A DNA stretch of 15,556 nucleotides from Bacteroidales bacterium UBA7574 (GCA_002479035.1 DLLA01000030.1:10402-25957); one strand, 5' to 3'. Positions 7,344 to 14,654 are shown, counted from the stretch's first letter. Made by a program: numbers and translations. Notes: a model not told the origin generated them from the letters alone.

Positions 7344-8395
7344 AGAAGCAGATATACATACTTTGTGCCCTCGCGGTGATGGCGGTCGGGTGCAAGAAAG
7401 TGACGGTGGATTTTACCTATTCGCCCACGGAACCGCGTGCAGGTGAGGCGGTTACATTCACCAACAACAGCAGTGCGGGCGAGAAATGGGACTGGAACTT
7501 CGGCGACAACAGCACGACCACCAGCAAGAACCCCCGCCATACCTTCAAGAAGGCGGGTACGTACCTTGTCACGCTGCGCGTGGATAGTGCTAAGAATCAG
7601 ACGTGTAGCAAGTCGGTGACGGTGTATGACACCATACCGACCTTCGTGGCATCGTCGGACTCGATTACGCACTATACCGATGTCACACTCACGGCGAATA
7701 TCTATAATCCGTACTCCTATAACTTGCAGTATCAGTGGACGTTACCCGAACATTGCGTATTGCAGTCGGGTACGCTGACGAGCAGTGCGGTGACGGTGTA
7801 TTTCACCACCTATGGGCAGTCGCAGCAGGTGCAACTCACCATCACACAGAACGGCGTGCAGTACCCCATCAGCCGCGACCTGTATGTGTATGAGACGCTG
7901 GCACCTGCATTGCTGATGTCCCGCGCTGACGGCACTATGATGCGCCAACGGCTGATAGGGGAGCGTTTGGAGGACGCTTTGCCGGACACGCGCGACGAGG
8001 ACAGGCAATTGCTGGCAGCCGTGTGCGATACCGTGGTGGTCTATAACGACTCTGTTTTTGACCTTGCGCGTATGCAGACTATCGTCGGCAGTCCCGTAAA
8101 GAGGGTGCAAATGGATAAGATGGCGCAGAAATGGTACTTCGTTACGGCTGACGGATTGTTTGTAGCCAACTTCAACGGCACAAGCACTGCCACATATATC
8201 ACGCAGGTGGACGCAGCGGCGACAGGTGCGCTGCATATCGACCATGAGCGCAACCAACTCTATTGGGCGACCCCGAGCGGATTATGGGCGATGCCGCTGG
8301 TCAAGAGCATGACCAACAAGTTCTCCACCACGCCCGCGCAGTACAACCAAGTGACTGATATAGCGCGTATTGCGTTCAATTCAGAAGCCCGTTAG
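7340..8395 (+). CDS. PKD-domain lipoprotein
   Basis: 351 residues. The ATG at 7340 overlaps the miaA stop and gives a lipoprotein signal (MKKQIYILCALAVMAVGC, lipid-modified Cys18). An in-frame GTG at 7313 lies inside miaA and would spoil this signal. Residues after the Cys are KKVTVD rather than an acidic run, so the usual Bacteroidota surface-export signal for lipoproteins is not evident and a periplasm-facing location is plausible. Residues ~22-96 form a PKD domain (WDWNFGDNST, HTFKKAGTYLVTLRV). Residues ~97-185 look like a second Ig-like beta domain (YQWTLPEHC). The rest (~190-351) shows propeller-like phrases (WYFVTADGLFVANF, HIDHERNQLYWATPSGLWAMPL) but is long enough for only two or three blades. 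Function unknown; a binding or scaffolding role is likely. The glycogen synthase begins 4 nt after the stop. Confidence 0.85.
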   Translation: MKKQIYILCALAVMAVGCKKVTVDFTYSPTEPRAGEAVTFTNNSSAGEKWDWNFGDNSTTTSKNPRHTFKKAGTYLVTLRVDSAKNQTCSKSVTVYDTIPTFVASSDSITHYTDVTLTANIYNPYSYNLQYQWTLPEHCVLQSGTLTSSAVTVYFTTYGQSQQVQLTITQNGVQYPISRDLYVYETLAPALLMSRADGTMMRQRLIGERLEDALPDTRDEDRQLLAAVCDTVVVYNDSVFDLARMQTIVGSPVKRVQMDKMAQKWYFVTADGLFVANFNGTSTATYITQVDAAATGALHIDHERNQLYWATPSGLWAMPLVKSMTNKFSTTPAQYNQVTDIARIAFNSEAR

Positions 8396-8399
8396 ACCT

Positions 8400-9899
8400 A
8401 TGCAACCCGAATATATCTTTGAGACCTCGTGGGAGGTCTGTAACCGTGTGGGCGGTATCTATGCCGTCCTCTCTACCCGTGCCGCATCTATGCAGTGCGA
8501 ACACAAAGACAAAGTGATTTTCTTTGGTCCCGATTTGGGCGGGACGTCCGATATCTACTTCAAAGAAAGCAAGACTCTTCTGCGCGGTTGGCGACCTGAA
8601 GGCGTGCGCGTAGGGCGTTGGCAGGTGCCGGGCAAGCCTATTGCGGTGCTGCTTCGCTGGGACAAACTATGGGCGGAAAAGGACGCCATCTATGCACATT
8701 TTTGGCAGCAATACGGTGTGCAGAGCCATGCTGCTTATGGCGATTACGACGAGTCCTGCCTCTTTGCCTACGCCGTCGGGCAGGTGGCAGAGAGTCTCTA
8801 CCGCCATCTCGGTATGCCGGTAACGGTCATGCATTGCAACGAGTGGCAGACGGCTTTCACCGTACTCTATATCCGTGAGCATTGCCCCCATATCGGCACC
8901 CTGTTCACCACCCATGCCACGGGCATAGGACGCTCAATTGCCGGTAATGGCAAGCCGCTGTACGACTATTTCGATGGCTACCACGGCGACCAGATGGCGG
9001 CGGAACTCAATATGGTCAGCAAGCACTCCGCCGAGAAGACTGCCGCACACTACTGCGACTGCTTCACCACCGTCAGCGACCTCACCGCACGCGAGTGCAA
9101 ACAACTCCTTGACAAGCCCGTGGATATCGTCACGCCCAACGGCTTTGAGCATGACTTTGTTCCCCAGGGCGATGCCTTCACCGTCGCCCGCAAACGTGCA
9201 CGCAAAGCCCTGCTTGCCTACGCCCAATCGCGTGGGGCTGAGGCAAAAGCCACTGATTGGTTTATAGGTACTGCCGGACGGTTGGAGTGGAAAAACAAAG
9301 GCATTGATGTCTTCCTTGCGTCTATGGAGCGGTTGGGTAGCATACCCGCCACGTCTGCCAAGGCGGGCAATAAGCAGATTCTCGCCTTTGTGATGATACC
9401 CTATCTTGACAAGCCCGACTACACCGTCGGCAATGTGCGTGTGGTCTTTATCCCCACGTACCTCAACGGCAACGACGGTGTACTCAACCTACCTTATTAC
9501 GATTTGCTCATCGGTCTGGATGCCACCGTCTTTCCGAGTTACTATGAGCCATGGGGGTACACTCCGCTTGAGAGCATTGCTTTTCATGTGCCGACCATCA
9601 CCACCACACTCAGCGGCTTTGGCGTCTGGTGTATGTCGCAGGGTGTGCAGACTATCGACCAAGGTGTAGCCGTCATCCGCCGCACCGATAGCAATCAGGA
9701 CGAGGTCGTTCAAACCATCTCCGACACATTGCATCACTACTTCTCTCTGAAAGCCAAGCAGATAGATGCTATCCGCACCCTTGCGGCAGCCTTAGCCGAC
9801 AAGGCGGATTGGAAGCATTTCTACCCCTACTATCGCGAAGCCTACGCCATAGCATTGCAACGCGCTTCCGAGCGCACCCACAATAGTTGCCCCTCATAG
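8400..9899 (+). CDS. Glycogen synthase, GT3 (eukaryotic-type) family
   Basis: 499 residues from the ATG at 8400, 4 nt after the previous stop; the frame is open upstream to 8370 but only within the lipoprotein gene. It should extend alpha-1,4-glucan chains from a nucleotide-sugar donor in the cytosol. The match is to GT3, the yeast/animal synthase family, rather than bacterial GlgA: ETSWEVCNRVGGIYAVLST (8-26), MHCNEWQ (144-150), LFTTHATGIGR (168-178), EKTAAHYCDCFTTVSDLT (212-229), DIVTPNGF (242-249), GTAGRLEWKNKGIDVF (290-305) and FPSYYEPWGYTPLES (378-392), whose two Glu residues correspond to the catalytic-region EPWGYTPxE motif of Gsy2. Arg/Gly segments that bind glucose-6-phosphate in eukaryotic enzymes are not obvious. 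Shorter than yeast GSY (~700). It is the last gene of the operon, and no clear terminator follows. Confidence 0.9.
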   Translation: MQPEYIFETSWEVCNRVGGIYAVLSTRAASMQCEHKDKVIFFGPDLGGTSDIYFKESKTLLRGWRPEGVRVGRWQVPGKPIAVLLRWDKLWAEKDAIYAHFWQQYGVQSHAAYGDYDESCLFAYAVGQVAESLYRHLGMPVTVMHCNEWQTAFTVLYIREHCPHIGTLFTTHATGIGRSIAGNGKPLYDYFDGYHGDQMAAELNMVSKHSAEKTAAHYCDCFTTVSDLTARECKQLLDKPVDIVTPNGFEHDFVPQGDAFTVARKRARKALLAYAQSRGAEAKATDWFIGTAGRLEWKNKGIDVFLASMERLGSIPATSAKAGNKQILAFVMIPYLDKPDYTVGNVRVVFIPTYLNGNDGVLNLPYYDLLIGLDATVFPSYYEPWGYTPLESIAFHVPTITTTLSGFGVWCMSQGVQTIDQGVAVIRRTDSNQDEVVQTISDTLHHYFSLKAKQIDAIRTLAAALADKADWKHFYPYYREAYAIALQRASERTHNSCPS

Positions 9900-9921
9900 C
9901 GGATATTTGCCATTTTTTTCG

Positions 9922-9929
9922 TAACTTTG
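9922..9929 (+). promoter_or_regulatory. Probable -7 promoter element for the rRNA methyltransferase operon
   Basis: TAACTTTG exactly matches the Bacteroidota TAnnTTTG element and lies 25 nt before the ATG at 9955, giving a leader of about 20 nt. No convincing TTTG lies 19-21 nt upstream; the TTTG at 9906-9909 is only 12 nt away. The promoter is therefore weaker or activator-dependent. Confidence 0.6.
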
Positions 9930-9954
9930 CAGCCGCTTTTTCAGCCAACCACGT

Positions 9955-11295
9955 ATGTTGCCCATAGATTTCATACATAGCATGCAGCAGCAGTTGGGTG
10001 CCGCCGATGCCGAGAGACTCTTCCACGCATTGGAAGGCGAGCCCGTCACGTCTATCCGTCTCAACGACAAGATAGACGAACTGACTTTCGATGCCGACAC
10101 CGACGAGGTGCCGTGGAACGAGGACGGCTACTACCTCAGCACGCGACCGCAGTTCACCCTCGACCCGCTCTTCCACGCGGGCTGCTACTATGTGCAGGAG
10201 GCGAGCAGCATGTTCCTGCAGCAGGTGTTGGAGCAGTTCGTGGAGCCCGACAGCATCGTTCTCGACCTCTGTGCCGCACCCGGGGGCAAATCCACCCTCA
10301 TCAGCCAGTATCTAGGCGACGAGGGGCTCCTCATCAGCAACGAGGTGGTGCGACAGCGCGTCTTCATCCTCTCCGAGAATATCCAGAAATGGGGCAACGG
10401 CAACACGGTAGTCACACACAACCAACCTGTTGACTTCGGCGAGCGGCTGCCCAACCTGTTCGATTGCATGCTGATAGATGCCCCTTGTTCGGGCGAAGGC
10501 ATGTTCCGTAAGGACCCCGATGCCATCGCCGAGTGGAGCAAGACCAACGTGCGTCTGTGCGCCGACCGTCAGCGCACCATCGTGGAAGACGCATGGGACA
10601 CCCTCAAGCCCGGCGGCATACTCATCTATTCCACCTGCACATTCAACCGTCAGGAGAACGAGCACAACGCCCTGTGGATAGCCGAGGAACTCGGTGCCGA
10701 CGTGCTGGACATCGGCTTCGACCCCGCATGGGGTATCACGGAGGGGCACCCCGGCTACCATTTCTATCCGCACAAGACCCGTGGCGAAGGGCTGTATATC
10801 TGCGCCTTCCGCAAGCGGGGTGAATGTCTCAATCCGTTCCGCGTGCCCAAGAGCAAGCAGCCCGCCTCCAAGCCCATCGAGCAGGAGAATATACTCCGCG
10901 GCTGGCTACTCCACCCCGACCGTTGGGTGATGCGGCAGCAGGACCGCTTCATCACCGCTTACCCGCTGAAATACAAAGAGTTGATAGAGTACCTCACCAC
11001 GCAGTTCATCTGCATCAGTTACGGTGTGGGTATCGGCGAGCAACGCGGCAAGACGATGGCTCCGCAGCACCCCCTGGCGATGGTCAAGGACCTCAAAGCC
11101 GATGCCTTTCCGCAAGCCGAACTCCCCCTCGAGCAGGCACTCTCCTACCTCCGCACGGAGGCTATCACCGTCACCGGCAAGCCCACCACGTTCCTCCTCG
11201 TCACCTACCGGCACGTGCCGTTGGGCTTCGTGAAGAACGTCGGCAACCGGTGCAACAACATGTACCCGAAAGAGTGGCGCATACGCAAACTCTAA
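9955..11295 (+). CDS. RsmF/NOP2-family rRNA (cytosine-C5)-methyltransferase
   Basis: 446 residues. An SAM-dependent RNA m5C methyltransferase of the RsmB/NOP2/Sun superfamily, most like RsmF (YebU) with its C-terminal extension. Order of motifs: N-terminal substrate region with RLN (35-37) and YYVQEASSMF (78-87); SAM loop VLDLCAAPGGKST (102-114); LIDAPCSGEGMFRKD (173-187) containing the PC-motif Cys178, which releases product; and ILIYSTCTFNRQENE (222-236) with the TC-motif nucleophile Cys228. Residues ~290-446 form the RsmF-type RNA-binding C-terminal domain (GWLLHPDRWVMR, HPLAMVK, GFVKNVGNRCNNMYPKEWRIR). Both catalytic cysteines are present, so activity is expected; the exact rRNA position is inferred only by family. 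It is the first gene of a probable three-gene operon, with the next gene starting 22 nt later. Confidence 0.92.
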   Translation: MLPIDFIHSMQQQLGAADAERLFHALEGEPVTSIRLNDKIDELTFDADTDEVPWNEDGYYLSTRPQFTLDPLFHAGCYYVQEASSMFLQQVLEQFVEPDSIVLDLCAAPGGKSTLISQYLGDEGLLISNEVVRQRVFILSENIQKWGNGNTVVTHNQPVDFGERLPNLFDCMLIDAPCSGEGMFRKDPDAIAEWSKTNVRLCADRQRTIVEDAWDTLKPGGILIYSTCTFNRQENEHNALWIAEELGADVLDIGFDPAWGITEGHPGYHFYPHKTRGEGLYICAFRKRGECLNPFRVPKSKQPASKPIEQENILRGWLLHPDRWVMRQQDRFITAYPLKYKELIEYLTTQFICISYGVGIGEQRGKTMAPQHPLAMVKDLKADAFPQAELPLEQALSYLRTEAITVTGKPTTFLLVTYRHVPLGFVKNVGNRCNNMYPKEWRIRKL

Positions 11296-11317
11296 CCCCA
11301 TACAATTTTTACTCACT

Positions 11318-12346
11318 ATGAAACGCTTCATTTCTACCTTTCTGACCATTCTCGCTGCCGTCACCTTGCCGGCGCAGCAGTACTACTTCACCGTGGACGA
11401 GCGTCAGCCTGCCGACCGACCGCTGCTGCAGGGCGCACAACGTATCCTGGTGGTCAACAACACCGTTCCCCAGCCCGAGGAGTTCGGGCACAGCAATGCC
11501 GAAGACGGCACCATGCTCGCCGGCACGTCCGTTGACCTCACCGACGCGGCACTGCGTTGCCTCTTTGCCGCCACACAGACGATGGACGGCAGCGGCGAAT
11601 ACCTGCAGGTGGAACTCATGGACATCAGCCAAAACAAAAGCCGCAATTTCTACTCCCGCAGCCCCATGACGGTGGTCGATGAGGAGCAGTTGTGTGCCGA
11701 GTACGAAGCCGATGCACTGCTGATACTCAACCACCTGGTGCTGTATGATATGTGCGAGAGTTTCCCTGTGGACGCTGACCGGTACTACGCCTACCTGCAA
11801 GCCTGTTCGCAGACGCACTGGACGGTGCACCATGCGGGCAAGCCGCAGGATGCCGTCTTCACCACCGCCGATACCCTGCTCTGGGAGGTGGAGCCCGTTT
11901 ACTCGCGTACCAGCGCGCTTGCGGGACTCCCCGACCGTCACGATGCACTCCTCTACTTGGCGCAGCAGGCGGGCACCAATGTCGCCGTCAGCCTCACCCC
12001 CCAATGGCTGCCCGCCACCCACTACCTCTACGACAATCCCGATGCCGACATACAGCGCGGTATGCGCGCTTTCCAGCGCAAACTGTGGCAGGATGCCATC
12101 GCCGCCTGGCAGCAGGCGTTGGACAAGGGCGACAAGAAAGTCTCCGCCATCGCTGCAGCCGATATGGCTGTTGCCGCGGAGATGTCGGGCGACTATTCCG
12201 CAGCCCTCGACTATGCCAACCGTGCCGCCGGTCTTTTCGGTGCATGGAAAAACACCGACGGTCGCCAACAGCAAGTAAACATGCGCCACTACGTGGAGCA
12301 CCTGCAGCAGCGCCAAGCCGACGAGTCGGCTCTCTCTGTCCGCTGA
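11318..12346 (+). CDS. Exported DUF6340-like protein with TPR-like C-terminus
   Basis: 342 residues. Signal peptide 1-18 (MKRFISTFLTILAAVTLPA, then QQYY). The N-terminal half contains ILVVNNTVPQPEEF (43-56), a run typical of DUF6340 proteins, and the segment EADALLILNHLVLYD. The assignment rests on memory of this pattern, not on a search. Residues ~245-330 contain two helical hairpins with TPR-like spacing (RKLWQDAIAAWQQALDKGDKK; SGDYSAALDYANRAAGLFGAW). It probably resides in the periplasm; no lipobox Cys follows the signal, whereas many relatives are lipoproteins. Function unknown. Gaps of 22 nt upstream and 23 nt downstream, with no terminator, suggest co-transcription with the rRNA methyltransferase and the S24 protein. 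Confidence 0.8.
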   Translation: MKRFISTFLTILAAVTLPAQQYYFTVDERQPADRPLLQGAQRILVVNNTVPQPEEFGHSNAEDGTMLAGTSVDLTDAALRCLFAATQTMDGSGEYLQVELMDISQNKSRNFYSRSPMTVVDEEQLCAEYEADALLILNHLVLYDMCESFPVDADRYYAYLQACSQTHWTVHHAGKPQDAVFTTADTLLWEVEPVYSRTSALAGLPDRHDALLYLAQQAGTNVAVSLTPQWLPATHYLYDNPDADIQRGMRAFQRKLWQDAIAAWQQALDKGDKKVSAIAAADMAVAAEMSGDYSAALDYANRAAGLFGAWKNTDGRQQQVNMRHYVEHLQQRQADESALSVR

Positions 12347-12369
12347 CAGCCTTATCCCCTTATCGTCCT

Positions 12370-13125
12370 ATGCCCATGAACACTCCCCATACAGCCCCCT
12401 TGCGCACGGCGGCCGTTGTGCCCGACGAGTGGGTGGAGGTGCCGTACTATCCCAACGGTGTGCGGGCGGGCGTGCCCATGGACGCAGGCGACGACAACCA
12501 TGAGACCATTGCCGTTCCCCGGGCTTTTGCTGCCGATATATCGTTTGTAGTGCCCGTCCGCGGGCAGTCGATGCGCGATTTCGACCTCCGAGAGGGCGAC
12601 CAACTGCTGGTCCGCTACACCGAGTGCGCCGACAGCGGCGATTTTGTCATTGCCTGTGTGGACGGCGGCAACACGGTCAAGGTGTTCTACGAGGACGAGA
12701 ACGGCGACCGGTGGCTTATCCCCGGCAATCACGATTTCCAGCCTATCCTGCTGTCCGCCGAGAGCAACAACCGTATCGTAGGCGTGGTCAAGCGTATCAT
12801 TCACGAACTGCCGCGCGTCAGTATGCGCGATTGTGCGCGGATAGTGCGAATGCAAAAGGGCACACGTCCCAACCGCCGCGCATCGGAGTTCCCCTTCTTC
12901 ACCGACACCGCCATCCGCGAGGGACGCTGCGAGCGCGTCTTCGAACTCCTCCGGCGTGCCGCAGAAGGCACCGTCACCGACCTCATGCAGGAACTCCACC
13001 ACCAGTCACTCATCGGCAATATCAATTATCACAACGTCTCCACCAAACGCCTGCAGGAGATTCTTGTGGAGTTCCTCGGCATCACCTACGGCTACGAGAA
13101 TATCCGACGGCACAGGTTGGACTGA
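12370..13125 (+). CDS. UmuD-like S24 family (LexA-fold) protein with unrecognised C-terminal extension
   Basis: 251 residues from the ATG at 12370; the ATG two codons later (12376) is equally possible. The frame stays open upstream to 12004, but only inside the previous gene. Residues ~20-145 are a LexA/UmuD peptidase fold: VRAGVPMDAGDD with an Ala33-Gly34 cleavage-type site, VRGQSMRDFDLREGDQLLV with nucleophile Ser67, and GGNTVKVFY with base Lys104. The Ser-Lys spacing of 37 equals that of UmuD and LexA. Only ~32 residues precede the Ala-Gly, too few for a helix-turn-helix, so it resembles UmuD rather than a repressor. No umuC follows. Residues ~150-251 form a basic, helical-looking extension (REGRCERVFELLRRAAEGTVTDLMQEL, NYHNVSTKRLQEIL) that I do not recognise and that normal UmuD lacks. 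A role in a damage-triggered response is inference only. Confidence 0.85.
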   Translation: MPMNTPHTAPLRTAAVVPDEWVEVPYYPNGVRAGVPMDAGDDNHETIAVPRAFAADISFVVPVRGQSMRDFDLREGDQLLVRYTECADSGDFVIACVDGGNTVKVFYEDENGDRWLIPGNHDFQPILLSAESNNRIVGVVKRIIHELPRVSMRDCARIVRMQKGTRPNRRASEFPFFTDTAIREGRCERVFELLRRAAEGTVTDLMQELHHQSLIGNINYHNVSTKRLQEILVEFLGITYGYENIRRHRLD

Positions 13126-13159
13126 GGTGTAATGTGTACTATGTAATTTGCCGGAACTA

Positions 13160-13191
13160 TTTGCCCATATCATAAAAAAACACTACCTTTG
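13160..13191 (+). promoter_or_regulatory. Bacteroidota-type promoter of the DUF4143 ATPase gene
   Basis: TTTG (13160-13163), 20-nt spacer, TACCTTTG (13184-13191), matching TTTG-N20-TAnnTTTG. Predicted transcription start near 13197 puts almost the whole repeat block (13193-13249) into the untranslated leader of the ATPase mRNA. Confidence 0.82.
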
Positions 13192-13192
13192 T

Positions 13193-13249
13193 CGCAGATT
13201 TTCAATGTAAATCCGCAATGCTACTGCGGATTTTTAATGTAAATCCGCA
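13193..13249. repeat. Alternating complementary 9-nt arms (two 25-bp palindromic units, 32-bp period)
   Basis: Two 25-bp units (13193-13217 and 13225-13249) differ at only three positions. Each is a hairpin: arm TGCGGATTT (degenerate in the first unit), 7-nt spacer, arm AAATCCGCA. The 7 bases between the units also leave the inner arms complementary (13209-13217 with 13225-13233), so four arms repeat every 16 nt and any neighbouring pair can form a stem with a 7-nt loop. This could be an RNA switch or a dimeric operator ahead of the ATPase. Confidence 0.85.
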
Positions 13250-13274
13250 GTATAACTAACAAATAGCATGCCGT

Positions 13275-14417
13275 ATGTTTACCCGTTATCCGCAGATTAA
13301 CAACCATTTGGAAGATTCCATCTTCCTCTTCGGGGCTCGCCAAACAGGCAAGAGTACTTTCTTGCGCACGCAGTTTCCCGACAGTATCTATATCGACTTG
13401 CTCGATACGGAACTCTGTGCGCAGTTCAAGCGGCGTCCCGTGTACCTCTATGAGATGCTCCGCACCAAGCCCGAAGGCACCATCGTGGTGATAGACGAGA
13501 TACCCGAAGTGCCCGAGTTGCTGAACGAGGTGCACCGCCTCATTTCCGAGCGGGGCATCGTGTTTATCCTCAGCGGCAGTAGTGCCCGCAAACTGAAACG
13601 CAAGGGCTACAACACCCTCGGCGGACGCGCATTGCCGTGCTTTTTCTACCCGCTGGTCAGCGCGGAGATACCGGATTTCGACCTCAACCGCGCATTGGTC
13701 AGCGGTATGCTTCCGCCGCATTACTTGGCAAAAGACCCCACCCGCCGTCTGTCGGCTTATGTGGACGTCTATCTGCGGGAGGAGATACGCGAGGAGGCAC
13801 TGGTCCGCAACCTCAACGGCTTCAGGCGTTTTCTGGAGGTAGCGGCTCTGACCAACGGCGAGATAGTGAACTACACCAATATCGCCACCGACTGCGGCGT
13901 GAGTGCCAACACGGTCAAGGGCTATTTCAGTATCTTGGAGGACACCCTCATCGGCTATATGGTTCCCGCTTACACCAAGACGCAGAAACGCCGTCTGGTG
14001 CAGGCTCCGCGTTTCTATTTCTTCGATGTCGGACTGGCGCAGCACCTGTTGCACCACACCGCCTTGCAGCGCGGTACCGTGGAGTACGGGCATGCGTTTG
14101 AGCATTTCGTGATACAGGAACTCATCGCCTTCCTCGGCTACAACCACAAGCGCGAGCAACTGTCCTATTGGCGCACGCACACGGGCATAGAGGTGGATGC
14201 CGTATTGGGTGATGCCGAGGTGGCGATAGAGATAAAGTCCGTGGAAGAGGTCCTGCCCAAGCACCTCAAGGGACTGCGTTCTTTCGGCGAAGACTATCCC
14301 GACAGCCGCCGCATCATCGTGTCCTTGGACCGTATCACCCGCCCGATAGGTGACATCGAACAGATATATGTCCTTGATTTCCTACGCATGCTCTGGCAAG
14401 GGGAGATTGTGAGTTAA
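13275..14417 (+). CDS. AAA_14 / DUF4143 family ATPase
   Basis: 380 residues, a normal length for this family (COG1373 type). Walker A GARQTGKST (20-28), Walker B TIVVIDEIPE (69-78) and a sensor-like ILSGSSARKL (98-107) make up the AAA_14 domain. Residues ~195-232 (GEIVNYTNIATDCGVSANTVKGY) look like a winged helix-turn-helix. The C-terminal DUF4143 domain contains FYFFDVGLAQHLL (227-239 region) and a PD-(D/E)xK nuclease-like triad in GIEVDAV...VAIEIKS (Asp308, Glu319, Lys321). Family members are abundant in Bacteroidota and archaea; their physiological role is not settled and proposals include genome defence or DNA-linked functions. The start is the ATG at 13275, preceded by an intact promoter and the 16-nt-pitch repeat arms. 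A hairpin follows the stop. Confidence 0.92.
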   Translation: MFTRYPQINNHLEDSIFLFGARQTGKSTFLRTQFPDSIYIDLLDTELCAQFKRRPVYLYEMLRTKPEGTIVVIDEIPEVPELLNEVHRLISERGIVFILSGSSARKLKRKGYNTLGGRALPCFFYPLVSAEIPDFDLNRALVSGMLPPHYLAKDPTRRLSAYVDVYLREEIREEALVRNLNGFRRFLEVAALTNGEIVNYTNIATDCGVSANTVKGYFSILEDTLIGYMVPAYTKTQKRRLVQAPRFYFFDVGLAQHLLHHTALQRGTVEYGHAFEHFVIQELIAFLGYNHKREQLSYWRTHTGIEVDAVLGDAEVAIEIKSVEEVLPKHLKGLRSFGEDYPDSRRIIVSLDRITRPIGDIEQIYVLDFLRMLWQGEIVS

Positions 14418-14419
14418 TT

Positions 14420-14447
14420 ATGAATGATGAATTATGAATGATGAATG
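14420..14447. repeat. Two tandem 14-bp repeats
   Basis: ATGAATGATGAATT (14420-14433) is followed immediately by ATGAATGATGAATG (14434-14447), one mismatch. The left part (14422-14439) is also complementary, at 17 of 18 positions, to 14496-14513. Confidence 0.8.
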
Positions 14448-14488
14448 GCAACTGCCGGCTCCACAAAGGTTGCCATTCTTAATTCTTC
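14443..14488 (+). terminator. Possible terminator after the ATPase gene
   Basis: Perfect 10-bp stem GAATGGCAAC (14443-14452) / GTTGCCATTC (14469-14478) with a 16-nt loop, then TTAATTCTT. The U-tract is interrupted, so termination may be weak. It starts 25 nt after the ATPase stop and is nested in a longer imperfect hairpin. Confidence 0.55.
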
Positions 14489-14538
14489 ATTCTTAATTCA
14501 TAATTCGTCATTCATCATTCCATAATTCCATAATGAGG

Positions 14539-14628
14539 TGGACAGAGTTGGATGGAGTTGGACGGAAAAACGCTGTTTTCGGGAAAAAAGGTGGATACGT
14601 TTGGATAATAGTTGGATAGGGTTGGATA
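14539..14628. repeat. Helically spaced TGGA repeat array
   Basis: TGGA starts at 14539, 14549 and 14559, then, after a 33-bp step, at 14592, 14602, 14613 and 14623; spacing within the two groups is 10-11 bp. Most copies read GTTGGAT(A/G). The second group runs into the terminator stem and ends 27 nt before the -7 element at 14655. All copies lie on one face of the helix, as expected for operator sites of an oligomeric protein. Confidence 0.75.
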
Positions 14629-14650
14629 GTTCGTCCAACCCTTTTTGTTT
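14618..14650 (+). terminator. Rho-independent terminator-like hairpin
   Basis: Perfect 9-bp stem AGGGTTGGA (14618-14626) / TCCAACCCT (14634-14642), 7-nt loop, followed by TTTTGTTTG. It lies just upstream of the -7 element at 14655. Its left arm is the last copy of the TGGA array, so the same bases could serve as terminator and protein site. Confidence 0.75.
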
Positions 14651-14654
14651 GTAG

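Noticed and set aside
11309..12316. A 335-codon open frame on the minus strand
   Set aside because: Mirror of the DUF6340-like gene, with biased low-information composition and no start signals or domains.
12004..12369. N-terminal extension of the S24 protein
   Set aside because: The extra frame lies entirely within the DUF6340-like gene and yields Arg/Pro/His-rich out-of-frame sequence. The ATG at 12370 starts just before the conserved domain.
13268..13300. A 10-codon leader peptide (MPYVYPLSAD) overlapping the ATPase start
   Set aside because: The ATG is 7 nt upstream and out of frame. It could be a leader peptide, but nothing beyond the start and stop supports it.
13221..14264. A 347-codon open frame on the minus strand
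   Set aside because: It is the mirror of the DUF4143 ATPase, lacks recognisable domains and would cover the promoter-proximal repeats; GC-rich coding DNA produces such antisense frames.
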